NCBI GenBank assembly: GCA_013397455.1
Contig: VYZB01000120.1
Span: 2,178,420 to 2,242,419 of the forward strand
Direction of reading: 5' to 3'
DNA: 64,000 bases
Source of the DNA: Crotophaga sulcirostris
Lineage: Eukaryota; Chordata; Aves; Cuculiformes; Crotophagidae
A program made the translations under genes and the position numbers. The notes below the pieces were generated by a model, which saw nothing but the letters and a program-made list of their open reading frames with translations, did no database searches and had not been told where the DNA came from. Shown piece after piece: positions 38,461 through 51,960 of this stretch (position 1 is the first letter of the stretch; each line of letters begins with the position of its first letter).

Positions 38461-41368
38461 AAAAATTAAAGCACTTTAATCCAGTGTGATAGCAATGTCA
38501 CAGCCGCTGAGAACTCAAATGCTGCAATCCCTCTGTGTCACCCAACTCACATAAATGAGCAGTTTTGTATCGGCCCCCTTCATTAATGCTACCCTTGGTT
38601 TGAATCCAAGTGTTGGTTGAGGGAAGGTTATCAGTTGCTAATAAAGTATTTGGAGTGGCAGCCTGATATAGATTAATTGCAGAGGGGTCTGCAGAGGTTT
38701 GGTCTCACTGCACAATCCAAGGGGAGCATCAAGAGAATGAAAAGCCACCTTGTAGCTCACTGCTAGCCCAGAGAATCTGACCCTCTGCATCTGCTCATAG
38801 CTTTACATACTAAAACCTCTCCTATCCTCCTATAGAAAAAGTGGGAAAACAGCAGTGCTCTTGGGAAGTTGTTTGCTTTTGCTTTCCATTAAATCCAGGA
38901 CTGAGCTTTTCAGCTCTGTGAACCCCAGGACCTAGAGGAAGAGGAAACACCTGCCCTTCGGTGCACATGGACTTTCAAGGAAGGCTGATGTTCTTCTTCC
39001 TCACCCTCCTCCCTTCTTCCTAGGGTGGGCCCAGGCTTCTACAAGCACCCAGCAGTGCAAAAGGCAGAAAAGATTAATCCTGAAGGAAGTAAATTATTGT
39101 AGAAATGACATTGGCTCAGCACTATCAGAAGCTAATCGTTGGCCTCATTAGGCAACGTCATTAATACTCAGGGATGACTAGGATATCCTGCAAAACAAAA
39201 TGGGTAGCTTGGTGCAGAAATCTGATGAAAGCAGTAGAAACTGCAACACTGGGAGCTAGGGTGATTACTCACAAGAATTTCTGCTGCCAGCTTGGAGATT
39301 CCCATTTGGAACAAAGTGAGGAGGGGAAAGACTTGAGTATATTAGTTGGTCAGGGCTTCACAACTGAGCTGCCAGTTGCGAGGCAGCCAAGAAAAAAGCA
39401 GGGAAAAAATGCCAAAAAAGCCAAGAAAAAAGCTCAAAGGCATCAGCCAAGGTATTGCCAGTAAATGCAGGGAAATACTAAAGCCAGAACAGTAAAAGAG
39501 TGAGGAAAGAGGTGCCAAACTGGGACAATGATGCTGCAGCTGCTGCCATCGCTGCCATGCAGACAGTGGGGCTGCTGGTTGCCTGGACTCTGGGCAGAGG
39601 GGCTGCAGAGGTGGGAACACCAGCGGGCAGGGTTGAGTTCAAAGGAGGGCTGCTCAGATGGCTGGGAAAACAGAGATCCTCTTTTAAAAGAAGATATTAC
39701 AAGTGCTTGTCTTGTTTGGCCATGCAAAACAAAGCTGAGGTGCAGTGCAGCTGCTCTGTGTACATCAGGGGAGTAATGTGCCAGGCAGGAGAAGAGCAAT
39801 TTGCAGGATAACGCTGGCACAAGAATAAATAGGGTTGAGCTGATGCTTGCTAAGTTTCAGCTGAAAAATCAAAGGATTTTAAGAGTCATGAAGTTCTGGA
39901 ATAGCAATCAGACGCGGAAAAATGAGCCCCTTCTTAAGAAGCAGAATGTTTTTATGAAACGTGAAGTGATGCTTGTGGCAGAGGAAGTTCCTGTGCCCTC
40001 TGTTCTCCAGGATAACTCTACTAATAGCTGCTGCATAACTAAGGAACACTCACATGCAGAGTGGGGGGTCTTTGCAGCCCATTCTTTCCCCCCTTGAAAC
40101 ACATTAGCCCAAACACACACTGGCAAGCATCTTAGGGTCCCTGCTGGCAACAGCAGGTGCCCAGCAAAGGACAAATGAGATGTGGCACTCCCCAAGTGCT
40201 ATCCTCTGGCCAGAGGCAAAGTCTGGAAGGCAGAGTGGGGTTTCTTAGGTTGTTTGGCTTTCTTCATGTTTTTTCCAGCAAGGTGCTCTCTGGGCAGTAA
40301 CTGCAATGTGGAGGCTTAATAAACAGCGTACAACAAAGTGGTTTTCCACACTGCAAGCTCTAGAAAAGCAATCAGCACTAGCCATGCTTCAGAGTGCTAG
40401 AAAGTCTCCATAACTGAGGCAAACATGAACTTCAGGCTCACAGATGCTTCCACTACCTAACTACTTGCGCTCCTGCACTGCCAAAGTCCTGTCCTAGCAT
40501 GCGCGGCGCGTAACTGGGGAAGCATGGACTGGGAACAGTCTGTTCTTCCAATGTTCCCAAGTGGTAGTCAGCAATCTGGAGGCGCTTCCCAGTGTTAATG
40601 AGCCCGGAGTGAAAGACAGGTAGTACTGTCATAAATAATAAAAATAAGAAAAGGTGGAGCACAAGACTCAAATGGAGTAGATACAATGCTAAATTATTAC
40701 TTGCCCAGCCCATTTGAGCTTTCAAATGTGAATTAAATCATTTTACTCTAACTCTTTAAAAAAAATTATCTTTTGGTCTCATCTAGGCAAGTTTATAGAG
40801 AATAATGCAATCTCTGTTCCGATAAGTTTATGGGCTAAGAAACTGCCATTAAAACCATCTAAATATAATGAATATCACCAGCAAGTTTCTCAATGGCATT
40901 AATTCATGTTGTCTGACCTCTAACCTGTTGCACTCAGAGATGTCACTGCAACCTCGTAAAGACTCCATTGCGAGCCCAACTTTAAATGGCTCTGAGTTTG
41001 ATCTCAATATGGTTTCAATAACTGTCTTTATATGTTTTCCCCATCAGAACACTGAAATGACTTCATGGTGCAAAAGACATAGAATATCATATCCATCTCA
41101 AGAAAGGGACAACCCCTGAGCATTAAGGCGGGTGGTAACAAGCCAATTCCAGCCCTTGTACTACCAAGTAGAACACTACCTTGCAGCAGATTTTAGAATG
41201 TGAAGCAAAATTGTTAGAGTTGTCCATGCTATTGCTCTACTTTCACAATTTGAGGTTGTTTCCTGTCAGAGCTCTCATTCCTAATGGTCACCCCAGTTTA
41301 AAGCATGACAAATAGCTAATCTTGTCAATCAAAAATCCAGGACACAGCACAAGGACAGTGAACATTTT
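38461..41368. other. Unique non-coding DNA with an open, A/G-rich stretch at 39170-39820
   Basis: The 39170-39820 block is open over long distances on both strands: 96 codons plus from an ATG at 39174, 103 codons plus at 39500, and 125 codons minus from a GTG. The first of these is lysine-rich because of repeated AAAAAAG-type text, in which AGCCAAGAAAAAAGC occurs twice. None resembles a known family, so no CDS is called. A local CpG cluster GCGCGGCGCG lies at 40501-40510. Confidence 0.5.
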
Positions 41369-41432
41369 CAGTGTGACATAGTGTTTGTGGGTGTTTCATT
41401 CAGTGTGACATGATGATTGTGGGTGTTTCATA
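41369..41432 (+). repeat. Tandem duplication, 2 x 32 bp
   Basis: Copies 41369-41400 and 41401-41432 both begin CAGTGTGACAT and end GTGGGTGTTTCAT, and differ at only a few positions in the middle. This is a direct duplication with no spacer. It has no coding meaning and lies just upstream of the CR1 fragment. Confidence 0.9.
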
Positions 41433-41546
41433 AGAATGGATTTTCAGGACACACTTGATGGAGGCAATCACTATCTGGTAAGAGACACAGTGATGTGTGT
41501 GGAAGAAACAATAAAGGGACTAGCAAGGCTGGTACTGCTGGGATGA

Positions 41547-41711
41547 CAGGCTACCCAGAGAGGTTGTAGAATCTCCTTCTCTGGAGGTATTCAAAGCCTG
41601 CCTGGATGCATTCCTATGCAACATGCTCAAGGTGCCCTTCTTTAGCAGGGTGGGTGGACTAGATGATCTCCAAAGGTCCCTTCCAACTCCTACTATTCTG
41701 TGATTCTGTGA
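41547..41711 (+). mobile_element. CR1 LINE, 3' end fragment (ATTCTGTG-tail type)
   Basis: On the plus strand it reads through the classic avian CR1 3' end: CTACCCAGAGAGGTTGT, then TGGACTAGATGATCTCCA, AGGTCCCTTCCAACTCC, and finally two copies of ATTCTGTG at 41695-41710. The 5' side is truncated; the exact start is uncertain by perhaps 25 bases. The tail octamer and body differ from the copies at 23266 and 61154, so it belongs to another CR1 subfamily. Open frames on the opposite strand here are shadows of the element. Confidence 0.93.
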
Positions 41712-42988
41712 AGAGTAATATGGTAGGGGAAATAAAAGCCTCAGATAAAGAAAGATCAGCATGAAAAATTTCCACTGTTTTCTGAGAAGTTGAAGTCAGA
41801 AGAAAGACTTGGTGAAGAGCTTGAAATGATCTGTCCAAGGAGAGGGCTTTTTTTTTTAACAGCAGCAATGCTCAGATAGATCTGGAGGGTGTCTTGTAGG
41901 TGTCAAAGAATGATGCAGAAAACATGAGGGATTTTAAGGCTGTAAAAAATACCTTGGCTAATGGAAGGAAAGAGAAACAATTGAACACGGAGCTAGTTAA
42001 GGTATGGCAGGAGGCAGAGAGAGAAAATGAAGGATGTCTCCATGGCTCTGTCTGAATAAATAAAGAGAGGGTGGGTATTTTGAACAAAAAGAAAGCAAGT
42101 GGTGTAGTGGGAAAAAAATTACAAGTGGGAGTTGGTCATGTTAACTGTGAAATGCTGTGCAGTACAGGGTAGTGTTTCAGTGAAGTGGGAAAGCTTAGGA
42201 GACTGAAAAGACACAAGGTCCTTGTGTTGTTAGTGGTGGCTGAATCCATGGAAGTGGAAAGCATCTCTCAGCATGATATCTTCAGAATGCAGCAAGGAAT
42301 CTTGTAGACACTACTGACCGTACTGCCTAGAGGTGGGATTCAGCTGCCTAAATTTAGGCAATTGAAGTAGTCAGTCTGCATCCAGCTGCTTCTACCCATA
42401 TGCAGTAATCTTAGTTGTATCTGCAGGCACTATGAAGGTATCTTGCGTACCTTATAGCAGACTCAAAGGACACAAGACATTTATGCCTCTGCAGTGACAT
42501 CTCAGTCATGACCTTTTACTGCAATGGAGATCTGAAACAACCAACTTACATTAGACGTTAACTCTGCAGATCTGGAGCTGAATTTCACTTTAGGTAGTAA
42601 TAGTTAGTTGAGATGAATAGAGTGAGAAGGGCTGCCTTCTACGTGTAACATTACAAGGATGATTGTCTTCAAATCTTCTGTAAAAATGTGAAATTGGATG
42701 AAAAAGGATAAATACATTCTATTTTTTATTTTGTAGAAAAACAGAAACCAGTTTGGGATTGGGCTGATGTTTGGCCAACCTGTTCCCTTTCATCTCTAAC
42801 TCATAATATTGTTATCTGAAACCAGTTATTATATATGCCTTTTCAAATCCTGATTTATGAATTTCACGGTTTGAAGCAAGTATGACAACTTTGGCATGTA
42901 CACATAAATGAGATACTGTAAGCTTTGTGGTCTGTGGGGCTATTTGTTAGAGGATTGTTGATTTCAGTGCAATTCCTGTTTGATATAT
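41712..42988. other. Unique non-coding DNA
   Basis: Purine-rich on the plus strand to about 42100, then mixed. No open frame exceeds 80 codons and no repeat family is recognised. It separates the CR1 fragment from the hAT element. Confidence 0.7.
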
Positions 42989-42996
42989 GTCTAAAG
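42989..42996. repeat. Left 8-bp target-site duplication of hAT element
   Basis: GTCTAAAG lies immediately outside the left terminus of the 205-bp element. Its partner GTCTAGAG at 43202-43209 differs at one base. Eight bases is the length produced by hAT-superfamily transposases. Confidence 0.85.
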
Positions 42997-43201
42997 CAGG
43001 GGTGTCAAACTCATGGCCCGTGGGCTGAATCTGTCCATTCCCCTTGCTTTATCCAGCCCAGCACCTTGTTTGTACCCATTGACAGCGCTGAGCTCCTTGT
43101 CCCTGTGCTCCTGCCAGTGCTGGGCACGTGTGCAGTGTGTGTGGTGTGTGTTACGCTGTAGGAGCAGGAGAATGTTGGGAACCTTGAATTGGACACCCCT
43201 G
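42997..43201. mobile_element. hAT-type non-autonomous DNA transposon (MITE)
   Basis: A complete 205-bp element. The left end begins CAGGGGTGTCAAACTCATGG and the right end is the inverted CAGGGGTGTCCAATTCAAGG. The first 10 bases are a perfect inverted repeat, and 17 of 20 match overall. Eight-base target-site duplications flank it. The interior is GC-rich and starts with TGGCCCGTGGGCTG, which looks like a CpG-decayed form of the GGCCCGCGGGCC block common in vertebrate hAT MITEs. There is no transposase; open frames across it (such as 42925-43161) are accidental. The imperfect duplication and CpG loss suggest an old insertion. The superfamily call is firm; the family (Charlie-like) is an inference. 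Confidence 0.88.
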
Positions 43202-43209
43202 GTCTAGAG
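43202..43209. repeat. Right 8-bp target-site duplication of hAT element
   Basis: GTCTAGAG directly abuts the right terminus and pairs with GTCTAAAG at 42989-42996, with a single mismatch. Confidence 0.85.
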
Positions 43210-46200
43210 TATAAATGTTAAGTGGCAACTAGATTGTCTGCTTTCTCTTGGTGAGCTGGTTCAGGTGGTGCCTCACTTGTCTTGAGCTTCCACTGCCTAT
43301 GAAGAAAACAGTTGACTGAAGCTAGATAGGGACAAATCTTTTTGCCCTCTCATGTCACAGACATACTCTGTGAAGTTACAAGTGGCAGAAAAAGAGGGCA
43401 CCCAAAGTACCTTCCACTGGTCAAATACGCTGTCTAGATATGTACAGTGTCATGGTTTACTGCAGAGCACTGTTGGTTGCTTACTCAGATCCATAAGCAC
43501 CTACAACACCATGTATCATCCATCAGAATTTCCTTGTTTCTCCTCTAAGTTGCCTCTTTTCTTACAAGCAGGAGAGAGAAGCAAAGGAAATAAAAGACAG
43601 AAACCAGGAAAAAGGAAGGTGATAAAAAATACAGACGTATAGGACAAGCGGGGACCCGTCATTCAGTTCAATTATCTGATATTGCAAGCAGACAGGCCAC
43701 GAAATACATTTAATAAGCTTGCTGATCTCCATCTCAAGTGCTGTTAGCATTTTGCCCACCCTTTTCCAAATAAAATGTTGATCTAAACCCTCTGCCTTCT
43801 GACAGCAGAGAATCCCTTTTCCTAGGCAAAGTTTACCCATGACAAGTTCATATCTATTTGTTCTTTTGCCAACATTCTCTTCAGGTGAAGCAACTCTGCT
43901 CTGTAAATATGTCAGGGGGTAAACATCAACATCAGAGATCAATCATGTCTTATTATAAGCAGCTAATTAAGCCAGTCTCTTCTAGGTCCTTATATGAGAA
44001 CTGATTCACTTGTCCTGCTAGTGATTCTCTGCCTGTGTGGGATTGAATTGTCACGATCTCTCTGCCTAAAACTGTATGTTCAAAATGAGGTGTAACCAAA
44101 GTACTGTACAGTGGTACAGATACTATTTTTTCCCTACTACTGGAAATACCTTCGTTTACTCTACACTGTTACTGAGTGAGTTGGAATCAGAATCTGCAGC
44201 CAACCTAAAGATCTGGCAAACCTGTACCTTAAATCATCTGCAAGCCTTTCTTGCATGGGTTCTCCTAAAAAATAGGATTTGCAAGTGTGGCTCCTGTAGA
44301 AACTCACTTTTTTGCCTTTTTTTGACTATCTTCCTCCTGGATGAGCCTCCATTACTAGGTCCCATGAAGCACCCATAATTTAGCTGAAGGGAGTTTGCTT
44401 GCAATCTAGTGAAGAGCCAACTACGAAAACAGATGAGGAATGTTATGAAACACATCACACCTGTTGTATCATCAGCAAATATTTCTGAAACTGAAGAGTC
44501 ACCTATTTTCACCATGTGAAAATCAGGATGACTTACAAGAAAAGCTGGTGTCTTATTAAAGACTATAAATATTATAGATAAACATTCTGTCTTTACTGTG
44601 ATACCTAGATTTTCTCAAGATGCAGAAACATGCATAAAGTTTTTAATGTTCTTAAGGACCGCTATCCTCAGTAAAAGAGAAACATATGGGAATTCTGATG
44701 AAAAGACATAGCTCGAGCTAGTGTAATCTGTAATGCTACAATTCACAAAGCTAAAATAGGTGTCTCACTATAAGTATCCTTTCCCCTGTCCTCCATTATA
44801 CCAGAATTGCCTTCCCTTTATCTCGGACGATATCTTACCAAAGGGAAGTGAGTGAACGGGCCAACCTAGTTTATTATTAATATGATGTGTGCCAAATAAA
44901 ATGGAATTTCCTAGCTGAATAATAAGCATAAGAGAATGTAATTTAGAGCATACTTACAAACAGCTGCAGGGCACCTTTAATTTGGGCATATATGGACTTT
45001 TCACATTCCTTTTTGTAACTGTAAACTTTTCCTGGCATAAAACTTATTTGTACTGAAAATGCATTAGAGAATACAATGGCACATAACTGACCTGGCTCTT
45101 AGTGAGACATACGTAAAAAAAAAAAAGTACAATTCCCATCACTGATCACTGATCATACAATAGGTTGCACACCTTGATCAGAAAAAAAAAAAACACTAAA
45201 GTAAATCCATCACAGCAGTGTAAACATCCTATCTGTATCATCACATGCAGAAGTCTTTGGACTTCATGTACCATTTTATTAAAGCAACTCCTGGGACACA
45301 TTCCTGGATCTTCTGGTATTCTCTCCTGTTGCTGTAAGCATTTGTCACTTACGTGTCCCCAAAGGCTTTGTAAAGGGGAGTCAGCCGAGCCTCCCTACAC
45401 ACTTGTCAGCTGTAAGTCAATGACCCCCTTCTGATGGCATTTCCACTGCCAGGCATGTGCTGGTAGATACAAAGGTGGGGGAAAAAGTTGACAGCTATGA
45501 CTTCAAGCGGACCCTAACACTCCCCAACCTGTAAGGAACTGCCTACTAATGGCAATATTGTACTTTGTTTCCTCTGTTGGCTTCAGCTGTCTCTTTTTAA
45601 TACCATGTGGCATGACAACGATTGCTGTGAGAGCTGATCTGGAGTACTATCACACTGACCTCCATGAGTCCCACGTACAGTAAATACAGATCCATAATGA
45701 GAATAAAAATTATGATATACTTTTGAGTGACAAATAATTCCCGCAGATCTTTATAAAAAAAGTCGTCAGTCATAGATCAGGAACAGAAAGTAACTCTTCA
45801 AATCTGCTGTTAACAAAAAGAGAATGCTGCCTGAGAGACATACATTAGCCAGCCTTGATAAACATTCTCCACTCTTCCCAGTTTGGGAGGTGTTAATTTT
45901 CAGTGGATAAAGACCAGTTTCATCTCCCTGTACTTCTCTATATGCTATAATGAGAAGTGAAATATTCGGCTTCTCAGTGCATTTCTTTTTATTTTTTGAA
46001 TGCTATTTATGTTTTCCAGTAAAGTTGCATAAGACAGTGCAGAAATGGATTCTACCTGACACAAGTTGTCAAACTGCAATCCATGAACATTAAAAATACA
46101 TTGTCCCAGGGGTATGCACTTTATGTTCCTAATTGCCAAAGTGTTTGCCTTATGACACTTTATTAGTAAATATCTGAGCACCTCCATATATTATATGAAA

Positions 46201-48160
46201 TTCCAGCTGCCTTGTGGTTTGCCTCTACAGCTAACCTCTAAAAAGGTAGAACAGATTATACTTCTTATAGGTTTAATTTTACCCAAAGGGATAATGGCTT
46301 AGGACAGAGGACAGAGGAAGAGGGATAGAGGAATTTACCTGGAGTATGGTTGAATATGGAGTAGTTTGACTTCCGTGAAATGAATAGGCACCATTCAGGC
46401 ACGGATTTCATGGTACAACAGACTACATTAAGGTTAGATGACATCTCACCAGTTTTTTTGAGTTTTACAAACCTTGCACTGTGGCATCCTAATGTATTCC
46501 TATTTCTCCCTTTCCAAAAACCGGTAACACCGTCACTTAGCACAGTAACAGACAAACCAAAATTGTTGTATTGGATCTGCCCCAAGCCTTACTCTGTCCA
46601 GCAACACATTTCTGACAACAGCAGGCACTCAAAACCCCAAAGACATGGATACAAGTCCCCAGTGGGCAAATACAGAATAAAGTCCCTTGCATTAAGTCTC
46701 ATTCCCTCCTTTAATAGTTGGAGATTGGCTTAAGACCCAAAGCATGACATTTAAGTTAATTAAGTATGAAAAACAGTGGAAGCGCAAGCACTTGATATTC
46801 TTTGTATTTCTTGGAGAACACCCAGCACACAGGCACATGGAATGGGCTGATCACAGGGCCACTCATATGAGGGAAGTCTTTCCATTTGCTGTCCATGGGC
46901 TCAGGATCAGCTTGGACATTAATGTTTCAGATATACAGGCTAGCGTGCAAGCAAGGGGTATAGACTGTAAGCTGTGTTCTGTCTCTGTGTGTGTGCTTGT
47001 GAGAGTGCCTCTATTTAGAGGTGTGTTGTGTTAATTAATGCAGCAGACCAACGATTTAAAGGGGCATAAGTGATGGAAAATGGAAATTTATTAGTAGTAT
47101 TAGAATGTACATATTCAAATCCCTTCTCTTGGTTGGATTTATAATCAGAAGTGCCTGAACAACTACTGTGGTTTCATTCATCTATGCGAGGTATTTACAG
47201 TATATTTACAGTAGCCATTTATAGCTCATGAGGTTTTTTTCTTTGCAAACTTTAATTTAATAACTCCTAATATCCTCAGTCGCTTTCACACACAGTGTGC
47301 TTACTGAACTAAAGCCTTGTATTTCCTTCTGAATAGAAACCACTCCTGCCCAGACCCTGTGTAGCTAGGGATTTGAGTGCAGTAGACAATTTCAAAGACT
47401 GCTCTTTCTATTTAACAATCAGTGCATTAGGCTAAAATATTCACACAGATGCACTAGCAATTGAAAGGGTGTGCAGTGTAGTGACAAGGTCCTTCTGTTA
47501 CCTGGAACTGTAGAATGATGAATGAGCATTAGTGGAATATTCTTTTGGCCTTTAGGTTTACCTTGATCTTCTCACAGAATGCAAATTGACATTATACCCA
47601 CATTTCTATAGTATTTATTACTGTGGTCATGATGTGAGGGCTTTTTTCAATATGAATAGTGTAAAAGGGGAAACATATTACTGCAAAGAGGCATTATTGT
47701 GCTGGGAATGTATAAACAGCTGAGAAGAATAGAGCGACATGCTCATAATGGAAACTGAAAGCTCTTCATTTTGTCCTGATTGTCTACCCTTCCTTTTTAA
47801 ACAACCTTCCTTTTTCCTAGCTATCAATACAAAGTTCTTTTTGGTAAAATGAAGTGCATTCATGCTGCCTGAAAGAAGCTTTTAAAGTTGATCTGTGCCC
47901 ACACAAAAGGGAGGCAGTGTTTGAGCACATCAAGTTGAGGAAGCAAACTTGGTCAATGTTCATTACTCATGGCTTGACACTCTGAGCCTCCATATCATTT
48001 TGTAAAGAATCAGATAAACTTTCCTCTGATAAACAACTGAAATAATTTTTCTTAGCTGTCAAGTCCTTTTCTCCCATTTCCAGCCTGTTCTCACACTCTT
48101 CCCAGCTCGTAAAAGCAACTGAGCACAGCTCTTTGGACTGATAAATGGGCTCCTTTCAAT
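43210..48160. other. Unique non-coding DNA
   Basis: Open frames reach 126 codons (43562-43942, minus, TTG start) and 117 codons (46380-46733, plus, ATG start). Neither shows a domain, and the second is open on both strands. Two A12 runs at 45115-45126 and 45182-45193 bracket a small ACTGATC tandem, possibly debris of simple-sequence slippage. No transposon termini were found. Confidence 0.55.
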
Positions 48161-51100
48161 TGGTGGCAGGCTTCAGGAAAAAGAGATAATCCTGGATAAT
48201 GTGGACACAGTTTTCATTTCATGTCACCCAATTAAACTGCAATTATCCGGAGTGCAACAGCAGAAAAACTGGAAAGAATGGTTGGAGAATGAGGAGCCCT
48301 GGCTCCCTGGGACTCTTTATACTACACACATTAGCCTAGATTTGTTCTATTCTGATAATAAAGTGCCAGTCTAAGCACTTAGCAGCACACAGTGAGAGAC
48401 AGACCAGCTGCAACCTGTAGCTCAGAATGAAATACTATTGCAAGTGCTCTGGGAAATATCAGTTCGATCCAGAGTAACTTTTTGGGAGATTATTTGCATC
48501 GGGAATCCAATGCCCTTTTCTGTGGTTAATTACATCCAGAGCAATATGGTCAAGAGGTGTTCTGAACAGTGCAGCAAGGCTCAGATTACAGGTAAAACAA
48601 GGACAAAAAAAGCCTTTTCTTAACATGACTCACTGTAGCACTGCAAGCCAAAATAAAGCAGATATCAACCGTTTTATTATGAAGGCAAACTGCACTAACG
48701 TATCTTATCTCTTCAGCATTTTGGCTCAGATCTAGGGCAGGATGAATTTAATATGTTAATATGTCTTATTAAGTTACCGCTCTTGCAGTAAAATAAACTG
48801 GATAATCTAACAGATCTGTTTTATCTCTAATTACCATGATCCTGGTAAACTGCAATTAAATAAACAGATGGAGTTTTTAAGCTCGTGGCCTGGTGCATGG
48901 GAACATTTTAGTAATTGAAATGCATATATTTGTTATTGCTTTATTTCATTTACCCAGTACTGTGAGCACACAGCGGCTGTGCTGTAGGCACGGGCTGTAA
49001 GTAAGAGGGTGACATCTGAAATGTTTCTTACAACTGAAAAGCTTTGTTCCTGGAAATTTCTACTCTTCACTCTCATTTTTTTTTATTTAATTTACTCCTA
49101 TATGAAGGACCAGGCAGGTCTACGACTGGCTGTGAGACAAGTTAGGCAATTTAGCCTATGTTCCCTTTCCTGAGAGTTAAGATGGGCTTTCGGTTGTTAC
49201 ATTACAATATATTATGAACATACAGGCAGTCACTCCTGCTTCAGGTCCCTCCGCACACTAGGAAGCAACAGCAAAGTGGAGAACCACCATCTTCAGTGGC
49301 AGCATCTGAAGGTATATGCAAGTTCCCATACCAGGTTGGATGTCTTAGTGAAGTCCCACACAGGGGCCACAAGCCTTGGTGTGGTTAATCAGATGCCTCT
49401 GCCCTGTTCAAAGGTGCAAAGGGGGAAAGAAGGGCACAGAAATTCCTAGGTCCTCACAGCTCTCCACCACAATCATGAGAGACTCTTAGGTATCACTTAA
49501 GCCTTCATCAGGCACCACGTTTTTGTTTAAACTGATATCAAGTGACAAATTATTTTTGCAGTATTTTTGTTAGCAAGCTGTGTAGCAGAAAAATGTGTGT
49601 CGCTTTTGCAGTAAAGACAAAACAAAACCTAAAACTGTGCAGTGCTGAAGCACACAATTCCCAAATGAAGCACAGCTTCATTTTAGTTTTCTAACTGGAA
49701 ACAGTCTGTTTTACCTGAATTTTTCAGTTTGGCTCTATATTGAGGTGTTTAAGAAATGAAAAAATGCATTTCCCCATCCCACCTGGGAAAACCCCAGGTG
49801 CAGAAAGATTTGGATCCTTCAGAGATGTTAATAAAATTGGGATTTCGCTGTTTCCAAAATAATACCATGCCTCCCACGCTCTTTATTCCATCCTTTCACA
49901 TTCCTACCTGAAGCAGGTTCTGGGCTGCTTTGAAGATTGCTTTTCTGTTTAAAACTTTAAAGCTACTTGTTCCTCGTGGAGTCTATTTAAATCGCAAAAA
50001 GCTGTGCCTTGGTGTGAGCAGGAGCTGCAGAGTGGAAAGTGGGGCTGCAGAAAGGGTATGGACACTCACACACAGAGCAGATTTTAATGGAGCGAGTGGT
50101 TGAGTTCCTCTGCGAAAGGAGGGGATATATACCAATAAAGATACACATTTTAAGGTGTGGCAACTTTCTTTTCTCCATTTTCTGGTCTCAAGGAGCCTTT
50201 AAGCAGCTCTCCTACAAAGAAGGGCAGTTAAAAGAGCCCTAACTGGTAGTTTACTGGCAGCAACAGAGGTAGCACAATTTTAGGGAACAAATGGATTTTC
50301 CTTTTGGAAGCTCCCTCTCAGGGACAAGGTTGATTTGCCAGCAAATTTTTCCTCTGAGAGGCTGAATTAGAAGCTGTCGCTCTTTTCCAAAGCCAGTCCT
50401 AACATTTCAAAAATGAGCAGGTCTGAAGAAATGAGGGGAACCTACAGGAGGTGCCAAAGACTGATACGCATATTGAGGTAAAGAAAGGTGATCGTATTTG
50501 ACTTAGGGAACAAAGGCTGGGCAACAAACCAAAATAAATCAGTCTCTGATGGTTTCAGGAAGAAGGTCAAGTGCTTGAGCAATGTTAATCGCTTGTTATG
50601 CCTCAGATCTGTTCTGATGAGAACGCTAAGAAATTGATCTTGCCAAGTGGCATTTATCTATATAAAAACCAAAATTAGGTCCTGTGTATAACACAGTATA
50701 GTATATTAGTCTGCCAGCACAGTGCACGTTATACAGACTGTATTAACACCATGCATTAACAGCATATAGTGCAATATAATGGAGAATGATGTTGTATAGT
50801 CTCATTACACTAATTATACCAGGCAGCATCCACAAGTTAAGAGAAGGTCCCTTTCCAGGCTTTCTACAGTCCAAATAGGTGAAGGAGGCAAACTGATGCA
50901 TAACATCCTGACTTGTCAGGCACAGATCCTGGGCTTTCCATCAGTTACCTCCCAGGAACTAGACAGTGCTGCGTAGGAGATCTGCATATCACTCACATAT
51001 TTTTTTATCACCTACTTCCTTATCTTAGAAATACAAGAATGTAAGAATATCCAAGCCAGATGCTGACTTCATTTAAAGCTAGGGAGAAAGGGGAGTCACA

Positions 51101-51960
51101 CCTTCATGAATGTCTCTATTTCCTCATTTCTTTCTGCAAAGAGAAATGTTATTGCATATTAATCTTCAGGAGAGGTTACTAGATGATGTTTGTAAATTCC
51201 TTTAAAAATACATGTATACTATATGAACATATATAGTAAAAAAATACATATGATGCTTTAAAATATCATTGGGAATGATTTTTTACTCCAATGTGGATAA
51301 AGCATGGTCACATATTAGAAGTAACTAGATTTTAAAGGACTGTGATCTCCATGCAATCCTTCTCTCAATTTCTACCTATTTTCAACCTGTTGGGGGAGAA
51401 ACATAAACTCTGGGATGGCTGCAATTTACCTCCTGGTCTGCTGTGCACCGTGAAGTTGTTCTGGGAGAAGAAATACTAACTCCTGAGGACGTAGCTTTAC
51501 CAAAATATCAACGTGTACTTTTCATAAGATCTTCGTTAGCTGATGGCATTTTATTTGACTACCAGCAGTCATTGTTTCCCTCAGAAAGGACCAGTGTCAG
51601 ATAATTTCACCCCCTGCTTTCTCTTTGGTTGCACCGCGGCCAGAAACAGGAATTAGAGACCCCCAAACCAAGCGGAGGCCAGGGCTCTGAATGAAGCAAC
51701 TCTGTCTGAATCTCATGCTAATGAGATCAGGAAGGGAGGAAATGTTGAACTCCAACCCTAGGCTGCTAAGCAGCTCGCCTGTGCCTCTGCAGAGGGCAGA
51801 GCCAGCTGGGGGCAGGGAGGATCCCGAGGTAGAAGGGGATAAGGATGCTACTCAGCTGGCAGGAAAGGGAGCAAGAGTTCTGCTTATCTTAATAGCTCCT
51901 TTTGTCCAGGAATCACAGTAGCAGCCCTTATTAGAAAACTTGAATAAGTATAATGCACTC
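48161..51960. other. Non-coding DNA, candidate conserved stretch at 48160-48960
   Basis: The first 800 bases hold many homeodomain-type cores, including AATTAAACTGCAATTA near 48231, TAATTA at 48828-48833 and a POU-like ATGCATAT at 48920-48927, with few homopolymers. The remainder (48970-51960) is ordinary AT-rich unique sequence with open frames of 76 codons or less. No gene is supported. Confidence 0.5.

Noticed and set aside
39174..39464. Lysine-rich 96-codon frame, plus strand
   Set aside because: The lysines come from A-rich slippage-type text (a repeated AGCCAAGAAAAAAGC); no retroviral or nuclear protein motif.
46380..46733. 117-codon ATG-initiated frame, plus strand
   Set aside because: The complementary strand is also open (46265-46585), and composition shows no domain.
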